A stretch of DNA of 64,000 nt from Zygnema cylindricum (GCA_037447655.1 JBBHKE010002003.1:62001-126000); one strand, 5' to 3'. Counted from the stretch's first letter, positions 12,463 through 26,026 are shown. Notes: generated by a model not told the origin, from the sequence alone. Translations and numbers: made by a program.

Positions 12463-13445
12463 CTATTCACTTAATCCCACTGCGTCCCTACAATACTTCA
12501 GCTTAGGAGTAGGAAGAGCTTTAGTGAGCATATCAGCAATCATTTTTGCATATGGCAAATAACATAATTTAATCACTCTAGAGAACACTTTTTCTCTTAC
12601 AAAGTGTAATCGTACATCCATGTGTTTGCTTTTGAAATGATGACTGGGGTTAGAAGGAATGGCGATCGCAGCTTGGTTATCACACCTGATAACCTGTGGA
12701 CCAACTTATATCTATCCTAGTTTTTTATCTATCCCATAAGATTTCTTTGAGGGCCGAGCTTGGTGCCATATTCTGACTCTATTGTTGACTGTGCTGTAAA
12801 CTTTTGAAGTTTGCTGCTCCAGCAGCAAGTACCGTTCCCAATTTGTAGAACAAATCGCGTGGTGGATTTTCGGCTTGGCATGTCGTCATAGCTTGCATCA
12901 CTCCATGTTTGCAGTTTTACTTCTCCTCCGCCTAGAGTGAGTTTGAGGTCTTTGGTTACTGCCACATATTTTAAGACTCTCCTTGCTGCATCAAAGTCAG
13001 ATTTTCTCGGATTTTTTAGACTCTTGCTCTGTACCCCGACTGCTGCAACAATGTCAAGACGGGTACAATTCATGAAATATATTAAGCTTCCCACTATATG
13101 TCTATAAGGTATTATTTTCATAGGATCATTCTCCTCTGACTCAAAATACTCGCTAACAATGACACGTGGCTTGTCTCATCTCTCTCTAACTTTTGTCGAA
13201 ACTCCATTGGAGTTAAACATCCTTTTGCCCCCCGCATTTCGTACTCATCTAACATGTTTCCAATAGCCTCGTTTTGAGTCAATTTTATTACTTTCTTATT
13301 TCTGTCCCTCTCTACCGGGATACCCAAAATATATTTTGCCTCACCGAGGTCTTTCATCTACAACCTTGAGTTTAGAGAAGTTTTGATTTTGTTAATTTAG
13401 CCATGGAATTGCTAATTAATAGTAAATCATCTACATACATCGCTA
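12463..13445 (-). pseudogene. Copia pol remnant (RT C-terminus and RNase H), element C
   Basis: This reverse-strand remnant encodes the end of a Copia polyprotein. It opens at the RT active site (MYVDD, about 13,427-13,441), which abuts satellite, continues through KDLGEAKYILGI and GSLIYFMNCTR, then the RNase H motifs TWSDASYDD and ESEYGT, and ends with a VGLSE-type C-terminus at a TAG. At least one frameshift (about 13,120) and further indels near 12,730 break the frame. Gag, protease, integrase and the first half of RT are gone. It cannot supply an active enzyme. Confidence 0.9.
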
Positions 13446-16400
13446 CCTAAATTATCGAAACAGTTATCGATTACACGAATTGTTTTCTAAAATACACAGA
13501 CTGTTTGTGCTAACAGACATTGTTACCTAACTTACACAAACTGTAAGCGCTAATAGGAATTGTTACCTAAATTTACCCAAACTGTTAGCAATAATAGGAA
13601 TTGTCTCCTAACTTACACAAATTGTTAGCGATAACAAGAATTCATATCTAAATTACACAAATAGTTAGCCATAACGAGAATTAATACCTAAATTACCCAA
13701 ATTTTTAGCGATAATAAGAATTGTTACCTAAATTACACAAACTGTTAGCAATAACAAGAATTGTAATCTAAATTAAACAAACTGTTACCGCTAACTTGAA
13801 TTGCTTTCTAACTTACACAAACAATTAGCGATAACAAAAATTGTTACCTAAATTACACAAACATTTAGCAATAACAGGAATTGTTTTCTAAATTACACAA
13901 ACTGTTAGCAATAACAAAAATTGTTACCTAAATTACAGAAACAGTTAGCAATTACACGAATTGTTTTCTAAAATACACAGACTGTTTGTGCTAACAGACA
14001 TTGTTACCTAACTTACACAATCTGTTAGCGCTTACAGGAATTGTTACCTTTATTTAACCAAACTGTTAGCAATACTAGGAATTGTTTCCTAACTTACACA
14101 AATTGTTAGCGATAACAAGAATTCATATCTAAATTACACAAATAGTTAGCCATAACCAGAATTAATACCTAAATTACCCAAATTGTTAGCAATAATAAGA
14201 ATTGTTACCTAAATTATACAAACAATTAGCGATAACAAAAATTGTGACCTAAATTACACAAACTGTTCACAATAACAATAATTATTTTCTAAATTACATA
14301 GACTGTTTGTGCTAACGTACATTATTATTTAACTTACACAGAATGTTAGCGCTAACAGGAATTGTTACCTAAATTACACAAACTGTTAGCGATAACATGA
14401 ATTGTAATCTAAATTACACAAACTGTTAGCGCTAACATGAATTGCTTTCTAACTTAGACAAACAATTAGCGATAACAAAAATTGTTACCTAAATTACTCA
14501 AACTGTTAGAGATAACAATAATTGTAACCTAAATTACACAAACTGTTAGGGATAAGAAGAATTGTTACCTAAAGAACAGAAACAGTAAGCGATAATAGGA
14601 ATTGTTATCTAAATTACACAAACTGTTTGCGCTAACATGAATTGTTACCTAATTACACAAACAGTTAGCGATAACAGGAATTGTTATCTAAATTACACAA
14701 ACAGTAGCGCTAACAAAAATTGTTACCTAAATGACACAAAATGTTAGCGATAACAGAAATTGTTACTTAAATTACACAAACTGTTAGCAATTACAAGAAT
14801 TGTTACCTAAATTACACAAAAAATTAGCCATAACAAGAATTTTTACCTAAATTACACAAATTGTTAGTGATAACAAGAAATGTTACCTAAATTACACAAA
14901 CTGTTAGCGGTGATAAGAATTGTTATTTAACTTACACAAAAATTAGCTATAATAGGAAATGTTACCTAACTTACACAAACAATTAGCAATAACAGGAATT
15001 GTTATCTAAATTACACAAACTGTTTGCACTAACTAGAATTGTTACCTAACTTACACATACAATTAGAGCTAACAAGAATAGTAACCTAACTTACACAAAC
15101 TGTTAGCAATAACAGGAATTGTTAAATAACTTAGATAACAGTAAGCGATAACAAGATTTGATACCTAAATTACACTAACAGTTAGCAATAACAAGAATTG
15201 TTATCTAAATTACAGAAACAGTTAGCGCTAACAGGAATTGTTATGTAACTTACACAAACCGTTAGCGCTAAAAAAAATGGTTATGTAACTTACAGAATCT
15301 ATTAGTGATAAGAGGAATTGTTACGTAACTTACACAAACTATTAGCGCTAATAGGATTTGTTATCTAACTTACACAAACTGTTAGCAATAACAAAAATTA
15401 TGACCTAAATTACACAAACAGTTAGCGATAACAAGAATTGTTACCTAAATTATACAAACTGTTAGCGATAATAGGAATTGTTATCTAAAGTAAAAAAACA
15501 GTTAGCAATAAGAAGAATATTTACCTAAATTACACAAATAGTTAGCGCTAACAGTAATTGTTATCTAACATATACAAACATTTAGAGCTAACAAGAATAG
15601 TTACTTAACATACACAAACTGTTAGCGATAACAAGAATTGTTACCTACTTAAAGATAGTGTTAGCGCAAACAATAATTGTTACCTAACTTACACAAACTG
15701 TTAGCGATAAAAATAATTGTAATCTAACTTAAAAAAAATGTTTACGTTAAGAAGAAATGTTATCTTAATTACACATGATGTTTGCGCTAACATGAATTGT
15801 TACCTTACTTACACAAACTGTTAGCGATAACACGAAATGATATCTAAATTACACAAACTGTTAGCGCTAATAGGAATTGATATCTAACTTACACAAACTG
15901 TTAGCGATAACAAGAATTGTTATCTAAATTACACAAACAGTTAGCGATAACACGAATTATTACCTTAATTACACTAACTCTTAGCGATAACAAGAATTCT
16001 AACCTGAATTACACAAACAATTAGCGATAATAAGAATTATTACCTAAATTACACAAATAGTTAGAGATAACAGGAATTCATATCTAAATTACACAAGTAG
16101 TAAGCGATAACGAGAATTAACACCTAAATAACCCAAATTGTTAGCGATAACAAGAATTGTTACCTAAATTACACAAACAATTAGCGATAACAAGAATTGT
16201 TACCTAAATTACACAAACAGTTAGCAATAACAGGAATTGTTTTCTAAATTACACAAACAGTTAGCAATAACAAGAATAGTTACCTAAATTACAGAAACAG
16301 TTAGCGATTACACGAATTGTTTTCTAAAATACACATGCTGTTTGTGCTAACAGACATTGTTACCTAACTTACACAATTTATTAGCGCTAACACAAATTGT

Positions 16401-18157
16401 TACCTAAATTTACCCAAACAGTTAGCAATAATAAGAATTGTTTCCTAACTTACACAAACAGTTAGCGATAAAAAAAATTGTTTTCTTAAATACACATGCT
16501 GTTTGTGCTAACAGACATTGTTACCTAAATTACACAAACTATTAGCGCTAACACAAATTGTTACCTAAATTTACCCAAACTGTTAGCAATAATAAAAATT
16601 GTTATCTAAATTACACAAACTGTTTACACTAACATGAATTGTTACCTAATTACACAAACAATTAGCGATAACACGAATTGTTATCTAAATTACACAAACG
16701 GTAGCGCTAATAGGAATTGATATTTAGCTTACACAAACTATTAGCAATAACAAAAATTGTTATCTAAATTACACAAATAGTTAGCGATAAGAAGAATTCT
16801 TACCTAAATTACAAAAACACTTAGCGATAACAAGAGTTTCTACCTAAATCCCATAAACAGTTAGCGATAACAAGAATTGTTACCTAAATGACACAAAATG
16901 TTAGCGATAACAGGAATTGTTACCTAAATTACAAAAACAATTAGCGATAACAAGAATTTCTTCCTGAATCCCATAAACACTTAGCGATAAGAAGAATTGA
17001 TACCTAAATGACACAAAATGTTAGTGATAACAGAAATTGTTATTTAAATACACAAACTGTTAGCGATAAAAGAAATTGTTACCTAAATTACACAAACAAT
17101 TAGCCATACAAGAATTGTTACCTAAATTACACAAATTGTTAGTGATAACAATAATTGTTACCTAAATTACACAAACTGTTAGCGCTGATAGGAATTGTTA
17201 TCTAACTTACACAAAAATTAGCTATAATAGGAAATGTTACCTAACTTACACAAACAATTAGCAATAACAGGAATTGTTATCTAAATTACACAAACTATTT
17301 GCGCTAACTGGAATTGTTACCTAACTTACACAAACAATTAGAGCTAAGAAGAATGGTAACCTAACTTACACAAACTGTTAGCAATAACAGGAATTGTTAA
17401 ATTACTTACATAACTATTATCGATAACAAGATTTAATACCTAAATTACACTAACAGTTAGCGATAACAAGAATTGTTATCTAAATCACACAAACAGTTAG
17501 CGCTAACTAGAATTGTTATGTTACTTACACAAACCGTTAGCGCTAACAAAAATGGTTACGAAACTTACACAATCTATTAGTGATAAGAGGAATTGTTACG
17601 TAACTTACACAAACTATTAGCGCTAATAGGATTTGTTATCTAACTTACACAAACTGTTAGGGAGAACAAAAATTGTTACCTAAATTACACAAACAGTAAG
17701 CGATAACAAGAATTATTACCTAAATTACACAAACTGTTAGCCATAACAAGAATTCTTACCTGAATTAAAGAAACAATTAGCGATAACAAGAATTATTACC
17801 TAAATTACACAAATTGTTAGCGCTAACAATAATGGTTACCTAACTTACACAAATTCTTAGCGCTAAGAGTAATTGTGACCTAACTTACACAAAGTGTTAG
17901 CGCTAACATGAATTCTAATCTAACTTACACAAACTGTAAGCGTTAACAAAAATTGTTACCGAAATTACACAAATAGTTAGAGATAACAAATTGTTTTACC
18001 TTAATTACACAAACAGTTAGCGATAAGAAGAATTGTTATCTAAATTACATAAACTGTTAGCGATAACAAGAATTGTAATATAAATTACACAAACAATTAG
18101 CGCTAACAAGAATTGTTACCTAACTTACACAAACAATTAGTGATAACAAGAATTGTC
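13446..18157 (+). repeat. 40-bp satellite array S4, forward orientation
   Basis: Forward monomers resume directly at the truncated RT of element C. The array contains several block duplications: about 12 monomers (13,450-13,930 again at 13,931-14,210, with further relatives near 16,310-16,590) and a block with offset about 2,275 bp (14,810-15,400 and 17,090-17,680). No genes are seen. Confidence 0.96.
14810..17680 (+). repeat. Dispersed satellite block duplication, offset about 2.28 kb
   Basis: The monomer series at 14,810-15,400 recurs at 17,090-17,680 with the same rare variants in order: AATTAGCTATAATAGG (14,941 and 17,216), an AATTAGAGCTAA monomer, GTTAAAT...ACTTA, and the CCGTTAGCGCTAA plus TCTATTAGTGATAAGAGG pair. 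The offset of about 2,275 bp is close to 57 monomers. Confidence 0.85.
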
Positions 18158-18985
18158 AAACTATACCATAGTATAGAATATGACAAAGACTGACAACTTC
18201 TTAAGTTTTAGCTCAATTGATCCACTATACACAAAGATATGCAACTCAAACGTTTCCCAAAAATAGTTTGCAGATTACATAGTCTAGAAGCCTGGATACA
18301 TAAAATGTTCGACGTCCTAAGTCTTATACTCTTCACTCAGTTGTCCTACTACATATTGTAGTACCGCCGATATGTGTGTTCCTAAAAGATATGTCCAAAA
18401 GAACTAAACTGCCACTAAGGTCTAAGTGCTCCTGATCACGCTAAAACCAATCTATCATTGTAAAATCAATATTAGTGAGAATCCTATACAGGTGATTTGT
18501 TCAAATACTTGTCGCCTGGCTTAGTGACAATTGATAGGGTACGTCTTTCCGGCTTTTGCAGAACATCTATAAGCAAGTCACTTTATTATTCTCTTATGAA
18601 TCTCGTCTATTGACTTGATTCATATCAACCGTAGCAGCGCAGTCCAAATCATGATCACATTCAAATATCCGCGGCTTCGTAGCCGCTACGCTGTCTCATA
18701 CCAAAAACAGCCACAGCTGCGTTAGTCTTGTTCTGTAGCAACTGCGTTGTCCTGTACCAAAATATCAGCAATTGCGTTTGTCGGGTTGCGTCGCAAGCTG
18801 CGTTCGTCTGTACAGACCATATCAAAAATAACCGCAGCTACGCTTGTTCCATCTGCGTCTCAGTTGCGTTGTCGGTATCATTCAAAAACCTGCAATGTGC
18901 TTCAAGTGACGATGCGTGTACATATAAATCTATTTTTCCCCCGTCCTCCAAATTTTATGAGACTTAAAGCTTTCCAAAAACAACA
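18158..18985 (-). mobile_element. Truncated 3' LTR of Copia element D
   Basis: On the reverse strand the LTR starts TGTTGTTTTTGGAAAG (18,985) after a polypurine tract. It aligns with the 5' LTR of D (23,255-24,230) but lacks that LTR's last 180 bp or so, ending at a satellite junction at 18,157. The TATAAGACTTAGGAC promoter-like motif (near 18,320) and GCTGCG-type repeats in U3 are retained. Confidence 0.88.
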
Positions 18986-19000
18986 CTCCCCTAAAGCTTT
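18986..19000 (-). other. Polypurine tract of element D
   Basis: Reverse strand AAAGCTTTAGGGGAG immediately before the LTR start TGTTG, as in element C. Confidence 0.78.
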
Positions 19001-19146
19001 AGACTCAGTATGCCAGCGCAACTTCAATGTCGAACTAGCGCAGCATCGTAGCATAGCAACGTAGCAATTTAGCAAGTCACCTAGTCCCACTACATCCCCG
19101 TTATTCGACTAGCGCAGCATGGCAGTATAGCAGTCCAGCAACTCAG

Positions 19147-22100
19147 CTATTGACTTAATCCCACTACTTCCGTGCAATATACTAGCTTAGGAGCAGGAAG
19201 GGCTTTAGTGAGCATATCAGCAACCATTTTTGCATCTCGCGAATAGCATAATTTAATCACTCTAGAGAACACTTTTTCCTTTACAATGTGTAATCTTACA
19301 TCGATGTCCTTTTTTTTGAAGTGGTGACTTAGGTTATAAGCAATGGCAATGGCAGCTTGGTTATCACACCAGATCACTTGTGGACTAACCTGCATGTATC
19401 CCAATTCTTGTAACATGGATTTCACCCATAGGAGTTCTTTGAGGGCCAAGCTTGTTGCCATATTTTGACTCCTTCGTCGATTGTGTCGTGACCTTTTGAA
19501 GTTTGCTGCTCGAACAGCAAGTCCCTTTCCAAATTTGTAGAGCGAATCCCGTGGTGGATTTTCGACTTGGCATGTCGCCATAGCTTGCATCACTCTATGT
19601 TTGCAGCTTCACTTCTCCTCCGCCCAGTGTGAGTTTGAGGTCTTTGGTTCGTGCCAAGTATCTTAAAACTCTTCTTGCTGCATCACGGTCAAATTTCCTC
19701 GGATTCACTGAACTTCAACTCAATACCCCAACTACTTCAGAAATATCCGGACGCGTACGGTTCATGAAATAAATTAAACTTCCCACTATTTTTCTGTAAA
19801 GTATCAGTGTCATAGGATCATCCTTCCCTAACTCAAAAATTTCACTGACAATAACACCCCGATCTGTTTCTTCCCCCTCTAACTTATGCCGAAACTCCAT
19901 TGGTGTTACATATCCTTTTGCCCCCCGCATTCCATATTCATCTAACATGTTTCCAATAGCCTCTTTTTGAGTCAATTTTATTAATTTGTTTTTCCTGTCG
20001 CTCTCAACGTGAATACCCAAAATATATTTTGCCTCATCGAGGTCTTTTATCTGGAAACGTGATTTTAAAGCATTTTTAATTTTGTTAATTTCAGCCATTG
20101 ATGTGCTAACTAATAGAAGATCATCTAGGTATACCGCTATATATACTATTCCATCCTCACCCTTTAGAACAAAACAGAGTGATCAGAGCTTATCCTTTTA
20201 AAACCTACCCTAGTTAAGAATTTATAAAGTTTTAGATTCCATTCCCTTGGGGCCTGTTTTAGGACGTACAATGATTTTAGCAGTTTACATACTAAGTGTT
20301 CTTTTCCTGGTTCTACATACATTTCAGGCTGCTGCATGTAAATGGTCTTCTCTAGTTCTCCATGCAAAAAGGCCATCTATACATCCATATGATGTATTTT
20401 CATATCTTCTTTAGCAGCTATAGATAGCAAAATCCTAACTGCCGGAAATCTTACAACAGTAGAAAATGTTTTTTCAAAGTCAATTCCTTCTTTTTGATTA
20501 TAACCCTTTGCCAGAATTCTAGCCTTGTATCGTTCAATGGCATTATTTGAATTTAACTTCACCTTCAAAACCCATTTGTTGCCGATCGCTTTTTGATCCG
20601 GTGGAAGGTCCACAAGCTCCCATGTCTGAGCCTCCTTTATTGACTTCATTTCATCGTTTGCCGCCTCGATCCAGTGATTCCGCTCTGGTGATGAGAAGGC
20701 TTCCCGGATGGTCAGTGGCTCCCCTGAGGCTGCCAGGTAGTCAAAGTGAGAACTTGCTTGTAGGCGGATACTGGATCTTCTTCCCTTTGGAAATTATGAG
20801 GTTGAAATTGTCGGATTCCGTGCGTTGCGCTTGTTGTGCTGGTTGCGATCCGTAGGCAGTGACTGTTGTTGTTGCGCTTCGAAATGAACTTTTTGTGGAA
20901 CCCGATTATGTTTCGACTACGCTGGTACCACAAGTGAATTTTGCATATGTGGGACAATATTATGGATGCTATCTAAAATGACATATTCCTATACTTTTTG
21001 CTGCTTCTGTTGCTCTGTCATTTTAAATAAGTCTATCGAGTCTAGTTCATCTTTGAGAACGATGTTCCTTGCCACAATGATTTTCTATTTCTCAAAATCA
21101 AGACTCTATAACCTTTAGAGTGATCATCGTATCCTAACAGAATGCCCAACAATCCCTTAGGTTTCATTTTCCATCTATTATTAGACGTATCCAAAATAAA
21201 GCATTTACTTCCAAAGACCTTGAAATGACTGACATCTGGTTTTCTTCCTGTCTAGATCTCATAGGGAGTGGTTTCTACTGATCTGGAACCTATCCTACTT
21301 TTGATATAAACTGCACAATTTAATGCTTCAACCCAGAATTTCGGATCTACCTCCTTATTCGCAAGCATGGACTTAGAGCTTTTTGTGATAGTTCTATTTA
21401 GTCTTTCTGAGACCCCATTCTATTCTGGAGAGTATGGCACAATCAATTTGTGACTTATACCTTCGTTGAGTTAGAGGTTTTCAAACTCTTTTGACGTTTA
21501 TTCCCAGCCATTGTCCGATCTGAGCTCGAGAATTGGCAGACTGTGTAGTTTCTCCGCCCACGCTTTATAGTGTTGAAAATGAGTGAAGACTTCATTTTTT
21601 TCTTTCATGAAGTAGACCTTAGTAAACCTCGAAAAATCATTTGTAAACGTAACCCTATATTTCATCCCTCGGCAGATGGAACCTTTGCAAGGCCGAAAAC
21701 ATCAGAATGAATGAGTTGCAAAAGTTTCTTAGACCTATGTTCAAACTCTAGACGAAACGGTAATCTGTGTATTTTTCCTAGTGCACATCCATCACACGTT
21801 TTAGGTGACAGGTTTGACAAAGTGACTCCTTCTATTTTACCAGCAGTGACCATCTTTTTCATACTATCATTATTCACATGGCCTAACCTTTTATACCATA
21901 GATCATCTGAGGATAATGCACCAGAATACAAAACATCATTTTCTTTATTATCGGGCATATCCTTTTGTTATATTTTGCTGGCATCTCTTATTCCTGTAAC
22001 TGCAATTTTCCCATTTTTTCCAACAACCTGCCTGCCACGTTTCAGATTGACCTCAAACCCTTTACTTTCTACCAAATAAGTTGAGAACAATTTTTTCTTA

Positions 22101-23313
22101 AAATCTGGGACATAGAGAACATTATGAAGAGTTCTCTCTATTGCCTTGCCCTCTACATCAATTAGCAAGGAGACATCACCTACAGCGCGCGTTTACACAC
22201 TCATTCCACATGCATAGTAGATATTTTTCTCTGGTGTTGATTTCCAATTTTTCAAAGTTGCCTTGTTCGAGCACATGTGGGCCGACGCTCCCGTGTCCAT
22301 TATCCAACCATTGTCCTTAGCGCCCTCCATTGCTACCGCCATAGCAAATAGATCATCATCCTTCTCGTTATAGAGTGAAAGAGACTCGTCGTGATGAGAT
22401 GAAGACGCCGAGAATAGTGCATTTCTTTGTTGTGATGATCCTGTGAAGCCTTGATGAAACTCGCTCTGCTGCCATCCAAGCCTATATAGACCCGTTTCAT
22501 TAGCTTTCTTAAGCTTAGGACAGAATTTGTATCCATGACCTTTTTCATTACAATAAAAACAAGCATTGAAAGATTGTCTATTTCCTCTTAGATTAAGCTG
22601 TCTAAACTGATTTTGATTCTGATTAAACTGATTTCTCTGCTGATTAAATTGACCTATTTTGTCAAAATTTCTGTTAAATGCCTGTACTTTTTTTTCACCA
22701 TTAAGAATTTTAGAATCTGCTTCCTTTTCCAATATCAAATTAATAGCTAATTGTAATGTCCAACTAGCTTTATCTTTTTGTTTTAGCCTATCAGACGTTG
22801 CTCTCATAGTATTAGGAAGACCCCTCATTAGCAAAGCATCATGGTGAAACTGAGGAAAAGATCCACCTGCACAAGCATGAGAATCTATTAGTATTTGAAA
22901 TTTATTACAATATTCTGCCATTGTGCCACTCGTGTATTTGTAGTCCCAATTTTGTCCAGCAAAAAATAGTTTTTCCTTAACATTAGCCTTTTCAAAATCA
23001 TCCTTGAGAGATTTCCAGATATCGATCGCCTTTTTCATTTTTATCTGTGACAAAGCCAATTCTTATGAAATACAGAACTTCAAAATTAACCGAGCTTGTG
23101 ATTTTTTTTTTGACCAAGACGGATCTGATTCCGCAAGTGAACCATCCAAAATATCCAAAAGATTAACATTTTCGAAGTATGTTTCCACCATATTGCCCAA
23201 TACGCGTATTTTTCTCCCGATAAAATAGGAATTCTTGATAACAAGCCCATAACATGTTGTTCTACGACCACTGGAGCAGGTGGAGCATCAGCAGTAGTAG
23301 TGGAAGTAGACAT
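19147..23313 (-). pseudogene. Copia gag-pol remnant, element D
   Basis: The order on the reverse strand is Gag (start inside the 5' LTR at about 23,313), a capsid-like region (288-residue open frame 23,059-22,193) with zinc knuckle CFYCNEKGHGYKFC at its residues 167-180 and protease motif DTGAS at 254-258, then GAG-pre/integrase with the HHCC finger (LWYKRLGH...CDGC) and HSDVFG (21,958-21,662). RT follows (20,649-20,100), with YLDD at 20,120-20,131 in place of the usual YVDD, then RNase H to a stop at 19,147. This is a complete Copia domain order, but numerous stops and frameshifts separate the blocks. It is the longest internal region in the window and belongs with F and C. Confidence 0.93.
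23241..23254 (-). other. Primer-binding site of element D (decayed)
   Basis: Directly after the LTR end ACAACA, the reverse strand reads TGTTATGGGCTTGT. It shares GTTATGGGC with the complement of the plant initiator tRNA-Met anticodon arm (GGTTATGGGCCCAC). The site lies inside the Gag frame and encodes His-Val-Met-Gly at that point. Confidence 0.65.
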
Positions 23314-24230
23314 AATCTCACTCACAGAAGCTTATCAAGAATCTTATCAAATAGCTTTTTTCTACAGCTTACCAAACCTGATTCAATAAACTAAACTGCT
23401 TCAAACTTTACCACACTATAAAAGATCACAAAGAAAAAAAACTCCCTAAGTTTTAGCTCAATTGATCCAACATACACCAAGATATGCAACACAGAAGTTT
23501 CCCAAAAACAGTTTGCAGATTACACAGTCTGGAAGTCTGGATACATAAAATGTTCTACGTCCTAAGTATTATACTCTTCACTCAGTTGTCTTACTTCATA
23601 GTGCTGTACCGCCGATACAAGTGTTCCTAAAAGATACGTCCAAAAGAACTAAACTGCCATTAAAGTCTAAGTGCTCCTGATCACCCTAAAACTAACCTAT
23701 CAGTGTGCAATCAATATTACTGAGAATCCTATACAGGTGATTTGTTCAAATACTTGTCGCCTGGCTTAGTGAGAATTGATTTGGTACGTCCATCCGGCTG
23801 TTAGAGAACATCTGTTAGCGAGTCACTTAATTATTCTCTTATGAATCTCGTCCGTTGACTTGATTCATATCAACCGTAGCAGTGCAATCCAAATCATGAT
23901 CATATTCAAATATCTGCTGCTTTGTAACAGCTACGCTCTCTCATAACAAAAACAGCCGCAGCTGCGTTTGTCTTCTTCTGTAGCAACTGCGTTAACCTAT
24001 ACCAAAATATCAGCAGTTGCGTTTGTCCCGTTGCGTCGCAGGCTACGTTCTTCTGTATTGACCATATCAAAAATAACTTTAGCTACGCTTGTTCCATCTG
24101 CGTCACAGCTGCGTTATCAGTATCATTCAAAAACTTGCACCGTGCTTCAAGTGACGACGCATGTCCATATAGATCTTTTTTTCCGCCGTCCTATAAATTT
24201 GCTGAGACTTAAAGCTTTCCAAAAACTACA
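23255..24230 (-). mobile_element. 5' LTR of Copia element D
   Basis: This 976-bp reverse-strand LTR starts TGTAGTTTTTGGAAAG at 24,230, abutting satellite, and ends GAACAACA at 23,255. The first 19 or so residues of Gag (MSTSTTTADAPPAP...) are encoded within its 3' end. Removing D joins GAATTGT (18,157) to TATCTAAC (24,231), which is exactly in satellite register, but with no target-site duplication because the 3' LTR end is deleted. Confidence 0.9.
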
Positions 24231-24937
24231 TATCTAACTTACACAAATTGTTAACGATATCAGGAATTGTTACCTAAATTTCACAACCAGTTAGCAAACA
24301 CAAGAATTGTTACCGAAATTACACAAACTGTTAGCGATAACAATAATTGTCACCTAAATTACACAAAAAATAGCGATTACAAAAATTCTTATCTAAATTA
24401 CACAAACTTTTAGCGATAACAATAATTGTTACCTAAATTACACAAAAAGTTAGCGCTAACAAGAATTGTTACCTAAATTACCCAAACAGTTAGCGATAAC
24501 AAGAATTGTTACCTAAATTACACAAATAGTTAGTGCTAATGGGAATTGTTATCTAACTTACACAACCAAATAGAGCTAACAAGATTGGTAACCCAACTTA
24601 CACAACTGTTAGCGATAAGAGGAATTGATACCTAGCTTACAGAAACTAATAGCGCTAACAAGAATTGTTATTTAACTTACACAAACTGTTAGCGATAACA
24701 AGAATTGTTACCTAAATTACACAAGCAGTTAGCGATAACAGTAATTGTTACCTAACTTATAGAAACTGTCTGCGATAGCAAGAATTGTTACCTAAATTAC
24801 ACAAACTGTTAGCGATAACAAGAATTTTACCTAAATAACACAAACAATTAGCGATAACAAGAATTGTTACGTAAATAACACAAACAATTAGCGATAACAA
24901 GAATTGTTACGTAAATAACACTAATAGTTAGCGATAA
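24231..24937 (+). repeat. 40-bp satellite array S5, forward orientation
   Basis: A short forward array lies between elements D and G. It carries a clear four-monomer cassette at about 24,520-24,690. Its last five bases, GATAA, are the left target-site duplication of element G. Confidence 0.96.
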
Positions 24938-25038
24938 TGTTGAAGTTCATGGGCATTTAGACTTGGCTGTGGTCCACTCCCACTAGGAGTCACACTTGCA
25001 TCAGCTGGGATATTCGCCCTCGAGGAGCAGGTGGAGCA
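24938..25038 (-). mobile_element. Distal piece of the element G 3' LTR
   Basis: These 101 bp correspond to the last part of the G 5' LTR (31,963-32,064), ending reverse-strand ACTTCAACA next to satellite. They are interrupted exactly at GTGGAGCA by the 5' tip of the H LTR. Confidence 0.88.
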
Positions 25039-26026
25039 TGTTGGTTTTTGGAAACCTTTAGTCCTCTTTGTATCACATTGCTATGCTGCCATGCTGCGCT
25101 GGTCACATCGTAGTCATAGCAGGTTGCGTACTAGGTACTAAGTTTATTGGAACGTACGGAATTGGACTTCAAGTGACGCGAAGAAACATAGAAGAAGGTG
25201 CGGAATGTGTTGGAGAAATGGATGGCCCGATGATTAATATTCGAAATTATTTAAATTGTACATCGGCCGTACGAAACATAATGCGGCGGTCAAACATGTG
25301 ATGAATTGGACGCCACCGGAGCTACGGATGGCTGCGCCGTCAGTTTGGTGAGGGATGCAAAATTGTGTCCCTCACATGATATTTATTTTGGACGGTCCCG
25401 ATTCATTAGACGGAATTTGTAAGACTTGTAAATATTTAACAATGTTTGTCCCGTGTATTAATTATTATTGTAGCTCTCAGGTACACTCACATTAATAGAG
25501 GTAGTCGATTGATTACGTACACATGGTATGTCTCCGTACAGTTAGTAGTAAGCTGTAGTATATATTTGTAGGACTTAGTCATTTCTAGACTTAGGAACTT
25601 TTTGGACAGAAACTGTTTCTGCTCCTTTTTGGGAAATTCATCTGAGAATTTCTCTCACCTTTATTGGCAGAATTATCTAACATTTTGCATGTTTGTTCCA
25701 AGTTGTGTTGGCAATTTTGTGGCAGATTTGCAGACCAATTGTGTGTCTGGTTTGCTTGGGGCTTCATTGTGAAGTTGGTTTGATTTATCAAAGTTCTGGC
25801 AAGTTGTTTTTCTGAAACTTTGACTGAGTGATGTGATTATTCGGTTTGGTAATATTATATGAAATTTGGTGGGAATACTTAGTGGACTAGGAACTATCTG
25901 GTTGAGTAGTTACAGCATGGTTTGGTTATTCTGTAGAGTTCTGAGTGGAATCAAAGGAGGCTGTTTTGGGGTAGTCTGTGGTGCGTCCGAGGGTACATTC
26001 ATGACTGAAAAGGGTTATGAACAACA
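25039..26026 (+). mobile_element. 5' LTR of nested element H (type 2)
   Basis: This 988-bp LTR starts TGTTGGTTTTTGGAAACC and ends GAACAACA, immediately before a perfect initiator-tRNA-like primer site. It aligns with the solo LTR 44,269-45,255 (987 bp), which fixes both ends. A TATA-like stretch and GTAGGACTTAG lie near 25,560-25,578. The Gag start codon (ATG at 26,001) is inside the LTR. The short open frame at 25,068-25,301 falls in U3, has no conserved counterpart and is not called. Confidence 0.9.

Noticed and set aside
13446-18157. Small RNA or hairpin genes in the palindromic satellite
   Set aside because: The short dyads are present in nearly every monomer, and no distinct promoter or unique hairpin stands out.
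25068-25301. 77-codon open frame in the H LTR U3
   Set aside because: The related LTR at 44,269 does not preserve it.
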